Source: CG2-30-44-17 sp964344725 (GTDB lineage: Bacteria; Patescibacteriota; Gracilibacteria; UBA1369; UBA12470). Taken from it: a stretch of 64,000 nucleotides of DNA. The DNA is taken from the NCBI GenBank assembly GCA_964344725.1, contig CAYFOI010000002.1:19741-83740 (forward strand), in the 5' to 3' direction. This document shows positions 16,885-25,913 of this stretch, piece by piece. Within the stretch, counting starts at the first letter, position 1; every line of letters starts with the position of its first letter. The notes below the pieces were generated by a model that did no database searches, was not told the DNA's origin, and was given only the letters and a program-made list of their open reading frames with translations. The translations under genes and the position numbers were made by a program.

Positions 16885-19509
16885 TTATGACAACGAATCT
16901 AGTTGACTCTCTAGCTTTTTAAGCTGAGTCATCAGCTCTTCTTTTTTCTTTTTTTCTTTCTCGACGACCTCTTTTGGGGCTTGAGCCACAAATCCATCAT
17001 TAGCTAATTTTTTTTCGATTGTTTGTAAGTATTTCTTGATGTTTTCGACTTCTTTGCCGAGTCGAGCTTTTTCTTTGTCTGCATCTACCATGCCCCCTAG
17101 AGGCAAGAAGATTTCTACTTCTTTGACTACTGATGCTAGTGCATTGCCTACTTTCGATCCTGATTCTTTTATTTCTAAGCTACTTAGATGCGCTAATTTT
17201 TTTATTATCTCTTCTTTTTGGATCAAAAGATCAGTATGGCGTCCTCCGTATAATACGGCTTCGATCTTTTTTGTAGCATCAACGTTGCTTTCTGCTCTAA
17301 GCGATCTTATTTGGGAGATAACATCTTTGACAACTTCTATCTCTTCTTTTTCTTGTGAAAAATCCGGTTCTTTTCTCGCTTCTGGCCAATCTGTATTTAT
17401 AAGCATTTCCTCCTCGCCCATATGCTCCCAAATTGCTTCAGTTACAAAAGGTACAAATGGATGTAGCAAGACAAGAATCTGCTTTATTACGTAGGCTAGG
17501 ACTTTTTCATTTCTCTTAACTTTGCTCATCTCTAGGCACCAGTCGCAGAATTCACCCCAGAAAAACTCGTAAGCTTCTGTTCCTGCATCTGAAAGTGCGT
17601 ATTTATTAAGCTTTTCTGTAAGGCTCTTTGTCGTCTCGTTAAGCCTTGAGAGGATCCATTTATCCGCCTTTGAAAGGTCAGAATTCAGGACGTCTTCCAA
17701 GCTTACGTCGTAATCATCAATATTCATTAAGACAAATCTCGCACTATTCCAAATCTTATTAACGAAATTTCTGTATCCCGCGATTTTCTCCTCGTAAAGC
17801 CTTATGTCATTACCTGGACTAGCGCCTACAATCAAGCTCAGACGCAAAGCGTCTGCTCCGTATTTTTCGATCATATCTAGAGGATCTATACATGTCTCTG
17901 GTTTAGATTTGCTCATTTTTTCTCCTGTCTTTGTGCGGACTAGGCCATGCAGATACACTGTTTCGAATGGGATTTCGCCTACTGCGTATGTTGTCATGAG
18001 AATCATTCTTGCAACCCAGAAGAACAGAATGTCGTATCCTGTTTCCATTAATGATGTTGGGTGGAAACGCTTCATATCCTCTGTTTCCTCAGGCCATCCG
18101 AGAGTTGAGAATGTCCATAGGCCTGATGAAAACCATGTGTCGAGAGTATCCTCATCCTGCTTGAGCTTCTTGCTGCTGCATTTTGGACATGTACCTGGTT
18201 CGTCGACTGACACTATGATCTCTTCGCAGTCTTGGCAATACCACACAGGTATCCTGTGCCCCCACCATATTTGCCTTGATATACACCAGTCACGGAGGTT
18301 TTCCATCCAGTGATAGTACGTTTTATTGAATCTGTCTGGGAGTATTTTGACTGAGCCGTTTTTGATTACCTCTATTGATTTTTCCTTGAGTGTTTTCCCA
18401 TCTACGGCTGGCTTATTTACGTCGATGAACCACTGCAGTGATACGAGTGGTTCTATAACTGTACCGCATCTATAACAATGTCCAACGCTGTGCATGTGAT
18501 CTTCGATTTTTATTAGATAGTCTTGGTCCTCTAGTTCTTTTACGACTTTTTTGCGTGCTTCAAATCTGTCCATTCCAGAATATTCCTTGCCTGCATTGTC
18601 ATTCAGTGTTCCGTCTTCGTTTAGTATATTGATGGTTTCTAGGCCGTGTTTTTGCCCTAATTCGAAGTCGTTTGGATCGTGGGCTGGAGTAACTTTTAGA
18701 GCGCCTGTTCCCAGTTCTATGTCTACGTATTCGTCCCCTATTATTGTTAGCTCCCTTCCTACTAATGGAAGTATTAGTGTTGTTCCTATCAAGTGCTTGT
18801 GTCTTTTATCCTTTGGATTTACTGCTACAGCTGTGTCTGCAAGCATGGTCTCTGGACGTGTTGTTGCTATTTCTAAATATTCATCGCTGTCTTTGATCGG
18901 ATATTTGATGTGATAAAAATGTCCTTGTACGTCCTTGTGGTCTACTTCATCGTCTGCGAGTGTGGATTCGCAGCGAGGACACCAATTTACGAGTCTGTGA
19001 CCTCTGTAGATAAGCCCGTCTTGATACATTCGTACAAACACTTCTAATACTGCTTTCGAAAGTCCTTCGTCGAGTGTATATCTTTCGCGACTCCAGTCGC
19101 AGCTTGATCCCATTTTGCGAATTTGATTTCTAATTGTTTCTTGAGATTCTGCTACGAATTTTTTTACTTCTTCTAGGAATTTTTTTCGCCCGAGTTCGTG
19201 GCGATCTTTGCCTTTTTCTGCAAGCAATTTCTCTACCTTGTTCTGAGTCGCTATAGCCGCATGATCAGTCCCAGGCAACCATAGAGTTGGATGCCCCTGC
19301 ATCCTCTTGGTTCTTATCATAATGTCTTGTATTGCAAGCATTATTGCGTGTCCTAAGTGCAGAGTTCCTGTTGCGTTTGGCGGTGGCATTGATATGGCGA
19401 ATGAGTCTTTGTCTCCATCTTTTGGCTTGAAGCTACCTGATTCTTCCCATTTTTTGTAAATCTTATCCTCGTATTTTTTTGCAATATATGCTTTTTCTAA
19501 TTTAGACAT
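16885..19509 (-). CDS. valS: Valyl-tRNA synthetase
   Basis: ValS charges tRNA-Val. The 874-residue protein has PPPNATGTLHLGH with HLGH at 51-54, the editing domain around 190-330, two zinc-knuckle-like CxxC pairs (CPRCESTLADD and CPKCSSKK), the KMSKS loop near residue 531 and an arginine-rich anticodon-binding region. A C-terminal coiled-coil arm (from about 810) is typical of bacterial ValRS. No T-box or other obvious leader structure is present upstream, unlike ileS. Confidence 0.97.
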   Translation of the reverse strand: MSKLEKAYIAKKYEDKIYKKWEESGSFKPKDGDKDSFAISMPPPNATGTLHLGHAIMLAIQDIMIRTKRMQGHPTLWLPGTDHAAIATQNKVEKLLAEKGKDRHELGRKKFLEEVKKFVAESQETIRNQIRKMGSSCDWSRERYTLDEGLSKAVLEVFVRMYQDGLIYRGHRLVNWCPRCESTLADDEVDHKDVQGHFYHIKYPIKDSDEYLEIATTRPETMLADTAVAVNPKDKRHKHLIGTTLILPLVGRELTIIGDEYVDIELGTGALKVTPAHDPNDFELGQKHGLETINILNEDGTLNDNAGKEYSGMDRFEARKKVVKELEDQDYLIKIEDHMHSVGHCYRCGTVIEPLVSLQWFIDVNKPAVDGKTLKEKSIEVIKNGSVKILPDRFNKTYYHWMENLRDWCISRQIWWGHRIPVWYCQDCEEIIVSVDEPGTCPKCSSKKLKQDEDTLDTWFSSGLWTFSTLGWPEETEDMKRFHPTSLMETGYDILFFWVARMILMTTYAVGEIPFETVYLHGLVRTKTGEKMSKSKPETCIDPLDMIEKYGADALRLSLIVGASPGNDIRLYEEKIAGYRNFVNKIWNSARFVLMNIDDYDVSLEDVLNSDLSKADKWILSRLNETTKSLTEKLNKYALSDAGTEAYEFFWGEFCDWCLEMSKVKRNEKVLAYVIKQILVLLHPFVPFVTEAIWEHMGEEEMLINTDWPEARKEPDFSQEKEEIEVVKDVISQIRSLRAESNVDATKKIEAVLYGGRHTDLLIQKEEIIKKLAHLSSLEIKESGSKVGNALASVVKEVEIFLPLGGMVDADKEKARLGKEVENIKKYLQTIEKKLANDGFVAQAPKEVVEKEKKKKEELMTQLKKLESQLDSLS

Positions 19510-19579
19510 TTTTTTAGGTTTAAATTTCTAAATACTTATATCAAATTTCCAATTATAAGTGAAATTTGACAATACCGCC

Positions 19580-19609
19580 TTGTCGTCGTATAGCTTAATA
19601 GTGTATAAT
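19580..19609 (+). promoter_or_regulatory. Promoter of the acidic protein gene, nearly leaderless
   Basis: TTGTCG (19580-19585), 18 bases, TATAAT (19604-19609). The predicted transcription start (about 19616) coincides with the ATG at 19617, so the mRNA would have no leader. Confidence 0.6.
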
Positions 19610-19616
19610 TATATTG

Positions 19617-20090
19617 ATGACACAAGATTTAAAGAAAAAACCAGAAACTCAGTCCGAATCCACCGAGGAAGCAGCTCCCTCAGTTGAGTCTTCTGATGAT
19701 TCTATCGTAGATTCCAACGAGACTTCCGAGTTCGTCGATAAACTACCTAGTGAAGCTGGCGAAAACGCTTCTGAAGACAAATCTCAGAGCTCTGGCGGAG
19801 GTGCGACTGCACAAGGAGACGATGATGATGTTACTATTGATCCCGGGCTTCAAGAGATCAAATTTCCTTCTCGTGCTGTTATGAAAAGGAATGTTCGTGT
19901 AGCGCTCATCAAGGAAGAAGGACGTCTCATGAATGAAGCGAAAAAGCATAGTCGTCACGGCAATTATTTTGAATTAAACAACGTCCTCGCAAAAATTCGC
20001 GAGATTCGTTTTACGCTTTCTGAATTGGTTAGAGCTACTTACGAGCAAGTTAAGAACCTTTGGATTAAGTATGTTTATAAGTCGAGGTAG
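19617..20090 (+). CDS. Unknown acidic/basic two-part protein
   Basis: The product is about 157 residues and no family is recognised. Residues 1-75 are very acidic and Ser/Glu/Asp-rich with no hydrophobic core, so they are probably disordered. Residues 85-157 are basic and helical, with an RAVMKRNVRVALIKEEG start and ending KYVYKSR. A charge-split protein of this kind could bind nucleic acid or ribosomes, but that is speculation. A TTG codon precedes the ATG at 19614. The ATG is preferred because it sits at the predicted transcription start. Confidence 0.6.
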   Translation: MTQDLKKKPETQSESTEEAAPSVESSDDSIVDSNETSEFVDKLPSEAGENASEDKSQSSGGGATAQGDDDDVTIDPGLQEIKFPSRAVMKRNVRVALIKEEGRLMNEAKKHSRHGNYFELNNVLAKIREIRFTLSELVRATYEQVKNLWIKYVYKSR

Positions 20091-20186
20091 CTAGTTAGCT
20101 TTTTAGCTTGTTAGCTATTTAGGGTGAGGCTTTTTTTCTACTGCCTATTGTCTACTGACTACTGACTATTATATACTGCCGCTGCT

Positions 20187-21089
20187 ATGGATCTTAAAGC
20201 CGAAATCTCGAAGTTAAAGAAAGCCAAGAATGCAATCATTCTTGCACATAATTATCAGCGTCCTGACGTTTTGGATGTTGCTGACTTCACTGGAGATTCT
20301 TTTAACTTGGCACAGCGTGGACTTGAAACTGATGCTGATATTATTGTTTTCTGTGGTGTCAGCTTCATGGCGGAGACTTCGAAGATTCTTACTCCTGACA
20401 AGAAAGTATTATTACCTAGTTTGGCAGCTATCTGCCCTATGGCAGCTATGATTAATACTGGTACCGTCCGTGAGCTCAAGAAGCAATATCCTGATGCTGC
20501 TGTCTGCTGTTATGTTAATACAACTGCCGAGGTTAAAGCTGAGTGCGATGTTTGTTGCACATCTGCAAATGCAGTAAAGATTGTAAATTCTCTGCCTAAT
20601 GATCAGGTGATCATGGTGCCTGATCAGCATTTGGCGGCTTACGTTGCTGAGAATACTGACAAGGAGATTATCGCACCAGAAGGCTTCTGCTATGTTCACA
20701 GCAAGATCCTTCCTGCTTCTGTTGAAGCTGCTAAGCGCGAACATCCTGATGCTGAGGTGATTTTACATCCTGAGTGTCCTATTGAGACACTCAAGCTAGC
20801 CGATTTTGTTTCTAGTACCGCTGGCATGCTTAATCGGGTTATGGAGTCTGAGAAAGACGAGTTTATTATTGGCACGGAGGAAGGGATGATAGAGATCTTA
20901 TCTCGCAACACCTCTGGCAAAAAATTCTATCCTGTTGGAGGTGTATGCATTCAGCAGAAAAAGATTGATCTTCAGCGCGTTTACGAATGCCTAAGAGATG
21001 AAAAAAATGAGGTTGTCGTCGATGGGAAAATTGCGGGAAGAGCTCTCAATTCTATCCAAAAAATGCTTAAAGCTGGAAGAAATGATTAG
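20187..21089 (+). CDS. nadA: Quinolinate synthase A
   Basis: NadA condenses iminoaspartate with dihydroxyacetone phosphate to quinolinate using a 4Fe-4S cluster. The 300-residue protein keeps the three expected cluster cysteines: C83 (AAICPMA), C168 (PEGFCYVH) and C254 (GGVCIQQ). It also has the AHNYQRP start and the YVNTTAEVKA strand. The length matches the short, archaeal-like NadA form. It is followed by nadC with overlapping ends. No nadB (aspartate oxidase) is found in the window, so the source of iminoaspartate is not shown here. Confidence 0.96.
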   Translation: MDLKAEISKLKKAKNAIILAHNYQRPDVLDVADFTGDSFNLAQRGLETDADIIVFCGVSFMAETSKILTPDKKVLLPSLAAICPMAAMINTGTVRELKKQYPDAAVCCYVNTTAEVKAECDVCCTSANAVKIVNSLPNDQVIMVPDQHLAAYVAENTDKEIIAPEGFCYVHSKILPASVEAAKREHPDAEVILHPECPIETLKLADFVSSTAGMLNRVMESEKDEFIIGTEEGMIEILSRNTSGKKFYPVGGVCIQQKKIDLQRVYECLRDEKNEVVVDGKIAGRALNSIQKMLKAGRND

Positions 21090-21981
21090 GGATTTTATAA
21101 ACAGCCCTGACCTTCGGGTCGATAGCAAGTGGTATAGCCGCTATCTTAAAGGTCTTGTTGATCTTTGGTTTCTTAGCGATTTGAATGGCAAGAAAGATCT
21201 TACTACTGAATTTGTTAAATCTAAGGGCAAAGGCAAAGCTCAAATTATTGCTAAATCTCAAGGTGTCCTTGCTGGAGTTGATGAAATCAAATGGCTATGT
21301 GCGAATCATCCTAGGTTCAAAGGACTGAGTGTGAAATTTTCTACAAAGGATGGTTCAAAAGTGCGAAAAGGCCAGGTTATTGGTGTTATCTCAGGTAAAT
21401 ATGAGACTTTGATGCTTGTGGAGAGGATCGTGCTCAATATTTTGCAAAGGATGAGTGGAATTGCTACTTATACGGCTTCTATGGCCTCTAAGGTTAAGCG
21501 ATATGGGGTGACTCTTGCTAGTACGCGTAAGACTTACTGGGGGCCTCTTGATAAATGGGCGTGTGTTCTTGGTGGTGGTGCTAGTCATCGTCTCGGACTT
21601 TGGGACGCTATTATTATTAAGGATAATCATTTGGCGGCTGGTGTTTCTTTGGATTTTTCTAAGACTAGGAGTGCTAAATTTATAGATATCGAGATCGAGA
21701 ATTTACAGCAGCTTGGGAAAGTTCTTTCTGATCTTAAGGCTGGCAAGACTCCCGTCATCTTTATGCTTGATAACTTTGATACTAAGAAGATTCCTGACGC
21801 TATTAAGATCATTAAGGGTGCGGGGCACTATGTTGAGTTGTCTGGGGGGATTAATGAGAAGAATCTGCTTAGGTATGCGAAATTCAAGCCTGACTTCATC
21901 TCTATGGGGAGTCTGACTCAAGGTGCTCCTGCGATGGATTTAGGGATTAAGGGGAGCATTTCTCGCAAGCTTGTCGTCTAG
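21082..21981 (+). CDS. nadC: Nicotinate-nucleotide pyrophosphorylase (quinolinate phosphoribosyltransferase)
   Basis: NadC converts quinolinate and PRPP to nicotinate mononucleotide. The open frame begins at 20998, but the ATG at 21082 overlaps the nadA stop, gives a 299-residue protein of normal length and starts where family similarity begins (MIRDFINSPD). Conserved parts are ASTRKTYWGPLDKW, the GGGASHRLGLWD loop, IIKDNH and the late glycine-rich MGSLTQGAPAMD. The TRKTYWG form replaces the common TRKTTPG. The overlap points to translational coupling with nadA. Its 3' end overlaps the convergent transglutaminase-like gene by 42 bases. Confidence 0.94.
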   Translation: MIRDFINSPDLRVDSKWYSRYLKGLVDLWFLSDLNGKKDLTTEFVKSKGKGKAQIIAKSQGVLAGVDEIKWLCANHPRFKGLSVKFSTKDGSKVRKGQVIGVISGKYETLMLVERIVLNILQRMSGIATYTASMASKVKRYGVTLASTRKTYWGPLDKWACVLGGGASHRLGLWDAIIIKDNHLAAGVSLDFSKTRSAKFIDIEIENLQQLGKVLSDLKAGKTPVIFMLDNFDTKKIPDAIKIIKGAGHYVELSGGINEKNLLRYAKFKPDFISMGSLTQGAPAMDLGIKGSISRKLVV

Positions 21982-23940
21982 CTGGCTTTTGACGCTGTTG
22001 TTGCGTATAGCGAAGTAGAATTCATTTACCCATCGATTATTTCTTAGTTGGTTGTTATGCAAAATTATTGACGTCAACAATCCATTACCTCCATGAGTGA
22101 TTACTAGCTCCTGGCCTGGTATCCCAAATTCGAGTATCAATCTGCCTTGTTGATCTACTCTTATTATATGGACTTCCTCTTCTTCAAGGAATCTCTTCAC
22201 TTTTCCTAGTTTTTCATTTTTTGAAATAAATCTTTTGATAGGGCTTCGTGTTGAATCCTCCAGAAGTTCTTCGCCTGTAAACTGAATCTTTTCTTCCAGG
22301 GTATCTAAAGTCATTTCTAAATGTACTGGTGGATACTTACTTAATATCATCCTTATTATTTCAGCACTAAGGTTTCTCAGATTTACCCCCCCTGAAAGGA
22401 CTGGATATTTGTATATCATTCTGTTTGCGACATAGTCTTCGTGTGCAGCTGCTATTTCTTCTGCTTTTCGCAAGCGTTTTGCAAGCCTTGAACCCTCAGG
22501 TGCTTTTTTTGCTACTGCATGCAAGTCTTCTCTATTGGTTACTTTTATAGTAGAGGCTGCGCCTGTGTCGTATGCAGCTGCTATAACGACATCTCCAATC
22601 TCATTAACATGAATCCTTGCAGCTGTTATATGGTCTTTTGCTTCGCCATCAACTCCTACTATCTCCGCTAAGCTTCGATCAGGGTTTTTTATTCTCGCCA
22701 AAATTTTTGCACGTGGCGCGATCCCATCTTCATCTAGATCAACTGCAACTGCGTCTACAACACCGCTTTCCGCTGGCATGCTTCCCTCTGTGCTTGCCAG
22801 CAAATCACCTTCCTCTTCCTGCTCCTCGTCTGGTGTATCTTCGGCTTCAGCTACTACTTCCTCATGATCTTTGATTGTCTCTTGAACGGCTTTCTGGACC
22901 TCCGGCGGCAATTCTTCTAGGCTCGCAAAGAATGCTTCCCTTTTTGGCTGATCATCTAGTTCTGTTATTACTGCTTGAGGATCAAAACGACCTTCTTCAT
23001 AGAAATCTAAAGCCACTCCTGCTGCTAATGCACAAATAGCTACTGCAGCGACCACTTGTGCTGGCATACGCAAACTATGCAATGCCGATCTGATTGGCGA
23101 CCTTATGTCGCGCATGGACATGTCCAAGGGCTCTCCATTCGCACCTAAGTCTATCCATGGCAATTGAGATTCAAAAGGACTGTCGTGATGCGGGATTCCA
23201 TCAAACCTTTCCCTTGTACCAAAACATTGCAACATTCTTTCGTAATCCATATCTATTTTGACCGGGAATTCTCCTTCTATTTTTGCTACAAACTCTCCCG
23301 GCATTAGAACTTCTGGTGGTTGAGTCAAAAGCGGTCTGTCTTCTGTTTTCTCAGGGCTCCTTGGTGGATCAATTCTGTAAAACACATTCGGATCCCATGG
23401 GAAGCTTATAAGCAGATTACGATGAAACAGTTCGTGTTTGTTATCGTGGCATCTTGTCTTTTCAATATATATATTTACTTCCGGGTAGAGCGCTCTGATC
23501 CTGCTTGCCATCAACGCTGACCTAGCTTTGCAATTGCCTATTCTATGCCTGAGTAATGTTGTTAAATTTTCTTGGGTTGGCCAATAATTACCTATGTCTG
23601 TTGACATATCTCCTATCACGGCAAGTATTCTTTCTTCTCGTTCTTCAGTAGTTTCGTTATCCCTTGCGAGTGCTGTGTCTATTTTTGCGAATTTCCCAAT
23701 ATCTTCTGCTAGTAATTTCAAATCTTTTTCTATTCTCCCTTCTTTTCCGTTGTAGGTGTTTTCTATCTCGATAATCATCTCCGCTAAATGGTCTCGTTCG
23801 CGGAAAATATTCACACGCTCTTCAGGAGACGCATTCTTTAAGCGAGCATCTAATGTTCTTAGATATTCATATAACGTTTCAGCAAGCTGTTCTACCTTGC
23901 TCTCTTCTTGTTCAGGAACTGATTTTTTGTTTATATTCAC
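21940..23940 (-). CDS. Membrane protein with transglutaminase-like domain
   Basis: This 666-residue protein starts at a GTG. Residues 110-195 look like a transglutaminase/papain-fold core. C137 in RHRIGNCKARSALMA, a histidine (H169 or H173) in the NKHELFHRN segment and D191 in YRIDPPR fall at the spacing expected for a Cys-His-Asp triad. A single transmembrane helix spans about 293-312. The outside portion (320-666) begins with an acidic linker and contains no recognised domain. Such domains cut or cross-link peptides, and the substrate is unknown. The gene has its own TGG-TATAAT promoter and an mRNA 5'-end hairpin. Confidence 0.6.
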   Translation of the reverse strand: MNINKKSVPEQEESKVEQLAETLYEYLRTLDARLKNASPEERVNIFRERDHLAEMIIEIENTYNGKEGRIEKDLKLLAEDIGKFAKIDTALARDNETTEEREERILAVIGDMSTDIGNYWPTQENLTTLLRHRIGNCKARSALMASRIRALYPEVNIYIEKTRCHDNKHELFHRNLLISFPWDPNVFYRIDPPRSPEKTEDRPLLTQPPEVLMPGEFVAKIEGEFPVKIDMDYERMLQCFGTRERFDGIPHHDSPFESQLPWIDLGANGEPLDMSMRDIRSPIRSALHSLRMPAQVVAAVAICALAAGVALDFYEEGRFDPQAVITELDDQPKREAFFASLEELPPEVQKAVQETIKDHEEVVAEAEDTPDEEQEEEGDLLASTEGSMPAESGVVDAVAVDLDEDGIAPRAKILARIKNPDRSLAEIVGVDGEAKDHITAARIHVNEIGDVVIAAAYDTGAASTIKVTNREDLHAVAKKAPEGSRLAKRLRKAEEIAAAHEDYVANRMIYKYPVLSGGVNLRNLSAEIIRMILSKYPPVHLEMTLDTLEEKIQFTGEELLEDSTRSPIKRFISKNEKLGKVKRFLEEEEVHIIRVDQQGRLILEFGIPGQELVITHGGNGLLTSIILHNNQLRNNRWVNEFYFAIRNNSVKSQLDDKLARNAPLNP

Positions 23941-23944
23941 GGCC

Positions 23945-23977
23945 TTAGGGACATAATTACGTCCCTAAATTATACCA
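23945..23977 (-). promoter_or_regulatory. Extended -10 promoter with 5'-end hairpin
   Basis: On the minus strand TGG-TATAAT (23969-23977) is followed at once by TTAGGGAC-N8-GTCCCTAA (23945-23968). Transcripts should begin inside or at this hairpin, which could protect the 5' end. The GTG start is at 23940. Confidence 0.6.
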
Positions 23978-23988
23978 TTTCTACCTGT

Positions 23989-24309
23989 TTATTTCCATCC
24001 TAATACATGCATGTGCACGTGGAATACTTCCTGGCCGCCTTTTTCTCCTACGTTGAATTGTAGTCTGTAGCCTTCTGCTCCCTCCTGTTTGGCGAGTTTG
24101 TTTGCGACGTTTACCATGTGCCCTACTAGATGATCGTGCTTCCCTTCCTCTAGGTCTGAAACCATTGGGATGTGTTCTTTGGGCACTATCAGTAGGTGTA
24201 TCGGTGCCTTTGGATTTATGTCGTTGAAAGCTATACAAAGATCATCGTCGTGGACTTTCTCTGATGGGATTTCGCCTGCAATGATTTTGCAGAATATGCA
24301 GTCTGTCAT
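23989..24309 (-). CDS. HIT-family nucleotide hydrolase (Hint-like)
   Basis: The 106-residue protein has the family start CIFCKIIAGEIP, the HLLIVPKEHI strand and the histidine triad HVHMH at 97-101. HIT proteins of this branch hydrolyse nucleoside phosphoramidates or similar AMP conjugates. Cysteines C4 and C7 plus the histidines around residue 40-46 may bind zinc, as in related proteins. It is a single gene downstream of the regulator at 24387, from which it is separated by a terminator. Confidence 0.93.
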   Translation of the reverse strand: MTDCIFCKIIAGEIPSEKVHDDDLCIAFNDINPKAPIHLLIVPKEHIPMVSDLEEGKHDHLVGHMVNVANKLAKQEGAEGYRLQFNVGEKGGQEVFHVHMHVLGWK

Positions 24310-24322
24310 TCTGGTTTTAATT

Positions 24323-24354
24323 AAAAAGGTATGCTGCGGTGATCACAGCATACC
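24323..24354 (-). terminator. Intrinsic terminator of the sigma-like gene
   Basis: On the minus strand GGTATGCTG pairs with CAGCATACC (stem 24328-24354) and TTTTTAATT follows. It lies between the sigma-region-4/HARE gene and the HIT gene. Confidence 0.8.
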
Positions 24355-24386
24355 CTAACTAGCTAAATAGCTAAACAGCTAACAAG

Positions 24387-25475
24387 CTATTTCTTACTCG
24401 CATCTAGAGCATAAGTTGCACGTCCTACTCTAACGAAGTAAGGTTTCTTTTGTAGGTTTAGCGAGATCGTGCCTTTCTTGACTTGACGTTGCTTTAGGAC
24501 ACCTTCCATGATTTCTTTCTTTGTCATTTGTCCTTTTTTAGCTAAAAGTGCTTCTATAATGTCAGCTACTGTTCCTTCTGAGTATCCCCATTCGCTAAGA
24601 GCGTAAAGCCCGCGTCCTACTAGGACGAATTTTTCGCATCTGATCAGTTCGTTGTGAACTGCCTGAACTGTAACGACTTTCTTATCAAACTTAGCTTCTG
24701 CGATCTTGTTTGAAATTTCAACAAAATGAAGCGGTCGACCAGATTTCTTAAGAACGATATAAGCTTTGTCGCGAATTGATTTTGGATTTACGTGTCTCCA
24801 GCTCATAAGTCCGTATCCTGTGTCAATTTTCTTTATTGTTTTGTCCACCTTTAGAGTTGCTGCTATAAACTCTTCTGCGAATGTATAACTATCTGCTTTA
24901 AGCTCAGCTTGTACGTCTCTGACAAGCTTCATTTCTGCAATAGTATCTTTCTTGTCTTTTAAATTTTTCCTAGCTGTTTTGAGTACTTTTTCAATATCAG
25001 ATACCAGGATACTGTTTAAGTGCCAAAATGTATTGTATAAATTGACTTTATTATTCTGAGAAAGCTCTTCGTTAACTGATAGAGCTAGGTTGATGATGTA
25101 TTTATCTACTTCTCCTGGCTTTGCTATTTTGTTCAAAATACCACTGATAATATCCTCTTGAAGCATTACGCCTCCATTTTCTTTGATTATTCCGATTGCT
25201 AGAGTATTAACCAGATTTAATTTTGTATTTTTTGCGGTTCTTTTGAGCTTCCCTAACGCAATTTTTTCGATCTGACGGACTCTTTCGCGTGTTACCGAGA
25301 ATTTCTTCCCGATACTCTCTAGAGTTCGCTTCGGCTTGCTATCGAGCGAGAACCTTTTAACTATTACTTCCTTTTCTTTCTCGGTCAGTACCATAAAAAG
25401 TTCCTCAAGTACTTCAGCGAGATTTACCTCCTCAATGGTTCCTCCTCCATTCGAGAATGCTGATCCGACAGTCAT
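24387..25475 (-). CDS. Sigma-region-4 plus HARE-HTH regulator
   Basis: The product is 362 residues from the ATG at 25475. Residues 10-85 resemble sigma-70 region 4: LTEKEKEVIVKRF, then TLESIGKKFSVTRERVRQIE, which is the -35-binding helix-turn-helix. The middle has no recognised domain. The C-terminus holds a HARE-HTH/RpoE-delta-like winged helix (KAYIVLKKSGRPLHFVEIS) followed by a second similar HTH. There is no region 2, so it cannot act as an ordinary sigma factor, but it could modulate RNA polymerase. A longer frame starts at a TTG at 25532, but that codon lies inside the TTGACA/TAAAAT promoter, so the ATG is chosen. Confidence 0.75.
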   Translation of the reverse strand: MTVGSAFSNGGGTIEEVNLAEVLEELFMVLTEKEKEVIVKRFSLDSKPKRTLESIGKKFSVTRERVRQIEKIALGKLKRTAKNTKLNLVNTLAIGIIKENGGVMLQEDIISGILNKIAKPGEVDKYIINLALSVNEELSQNNKVNLYNTFWHLNSILVSDIEKVLKTARKNLKDKKDTIAEMKLVRDVQAELKADSYTFAEEFIAATLKVDKTIKKIDTGYGLMSWRHVNPKSIRDKAYIVLKKSGRPLHFVEISNKIAEAKFDKKVVTVQAVHNELIRCEKFVLVGRGLYALSEWGYSEGTVADIIEALLAKKGQMTKKEIMEGVLKQRQVKKGTISLNLQKKPYFVRVGRATYALDASKK

Positions 25476-25510
25476 TTTGGTATAGGTTAATTGATTATTT
25501 TTGGGTAGGG

Positions 25511-25539
25511 ATTTTATCTCTTCTCCTATCAAATGTCAA
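25511..25539 (-). promoter_or_regulatory. Promoter of the sigma-like gene
   Basis: On the minus strand TTGACA (25534-25539), 17 bases, TAAAAT (25511-25516). This near-consensus promoter overlaps the apparent longer reading frame and fixes the start at 25475. Confidence 0.8.
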
Positions 25540-25770
25540 CAAAGGAATATTTTTTCAAGAAGTCAAATCCATAAAGGACGGGATATTATCTGAATTTGTC
25601 AAACTTGTCAAGGCTCAAAAATTGTGTTTTTACTTTGACACGGGTTTTACAGGTTGAAGAAAGTTCTTTTCAATCTGGGAATTTTGTTCAACATATATTG
25701 TTGTGATTGAGTTCGATTTGATTCTCGCTACTACTTGCAATGGGATTTCCCTCATTTCCTACGATTCTAC
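25540..25770. other. Gene-free stretch with a repeat fragment
   Basis: No gene is visible. CTCGCTACTA at 25724-25733, followed by TTGCAATGGG, matches the 3' end and then the 5' end of the structured element, so this is probably the remnant of an earlier tandem copy just before copy A. Confidence 0.4.
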
Positions 25771-25910
25771 AATAGGGCTCGACTGGATTCTTTTTGAAAA
25801 ATATTCACTCGCTTCTTTGAAGCTCATAAATCATTTTTCTCAAGAATCCTCCTCCGCTACGGCAAATATGCGAATTTGCCTTCGCTTCGGATCGTCGCAG
25901 CTCGCTACTA
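25771..25910 (+). repeat. Structured intergenic element, copy A
   Basis: The closing helix is GGGCT-CGAC / GTCG-C-AGCTC (3' arm ends 25903). The second helix is GATTCT (25786-25791) with GAAAAAT (25796-25802), pairing with ATTTTTC (25833-25839) and AGAATC (25843-25848), and its apical hairpin is GCTTC-TTT-GAAGC. ATCCTCCTCCGCTAC follows, then the third helix GGCAAAT / ATTTGCC (25861-25880), CTTCGGATCGTC and CTCGCTACTA. The copy ends three bases before the 3' CCA of tRNA-Leu, which is on the other strand. Confidence 0.85.
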
Positions 25911-25913
25911 CAC

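Noticed and set aside
19510..19616. T-box leader before valS
   Set aside because: The upstream region is only about 100 bases, shared with a divergent gene, and has no TGGNACC bulge or long hairpin.
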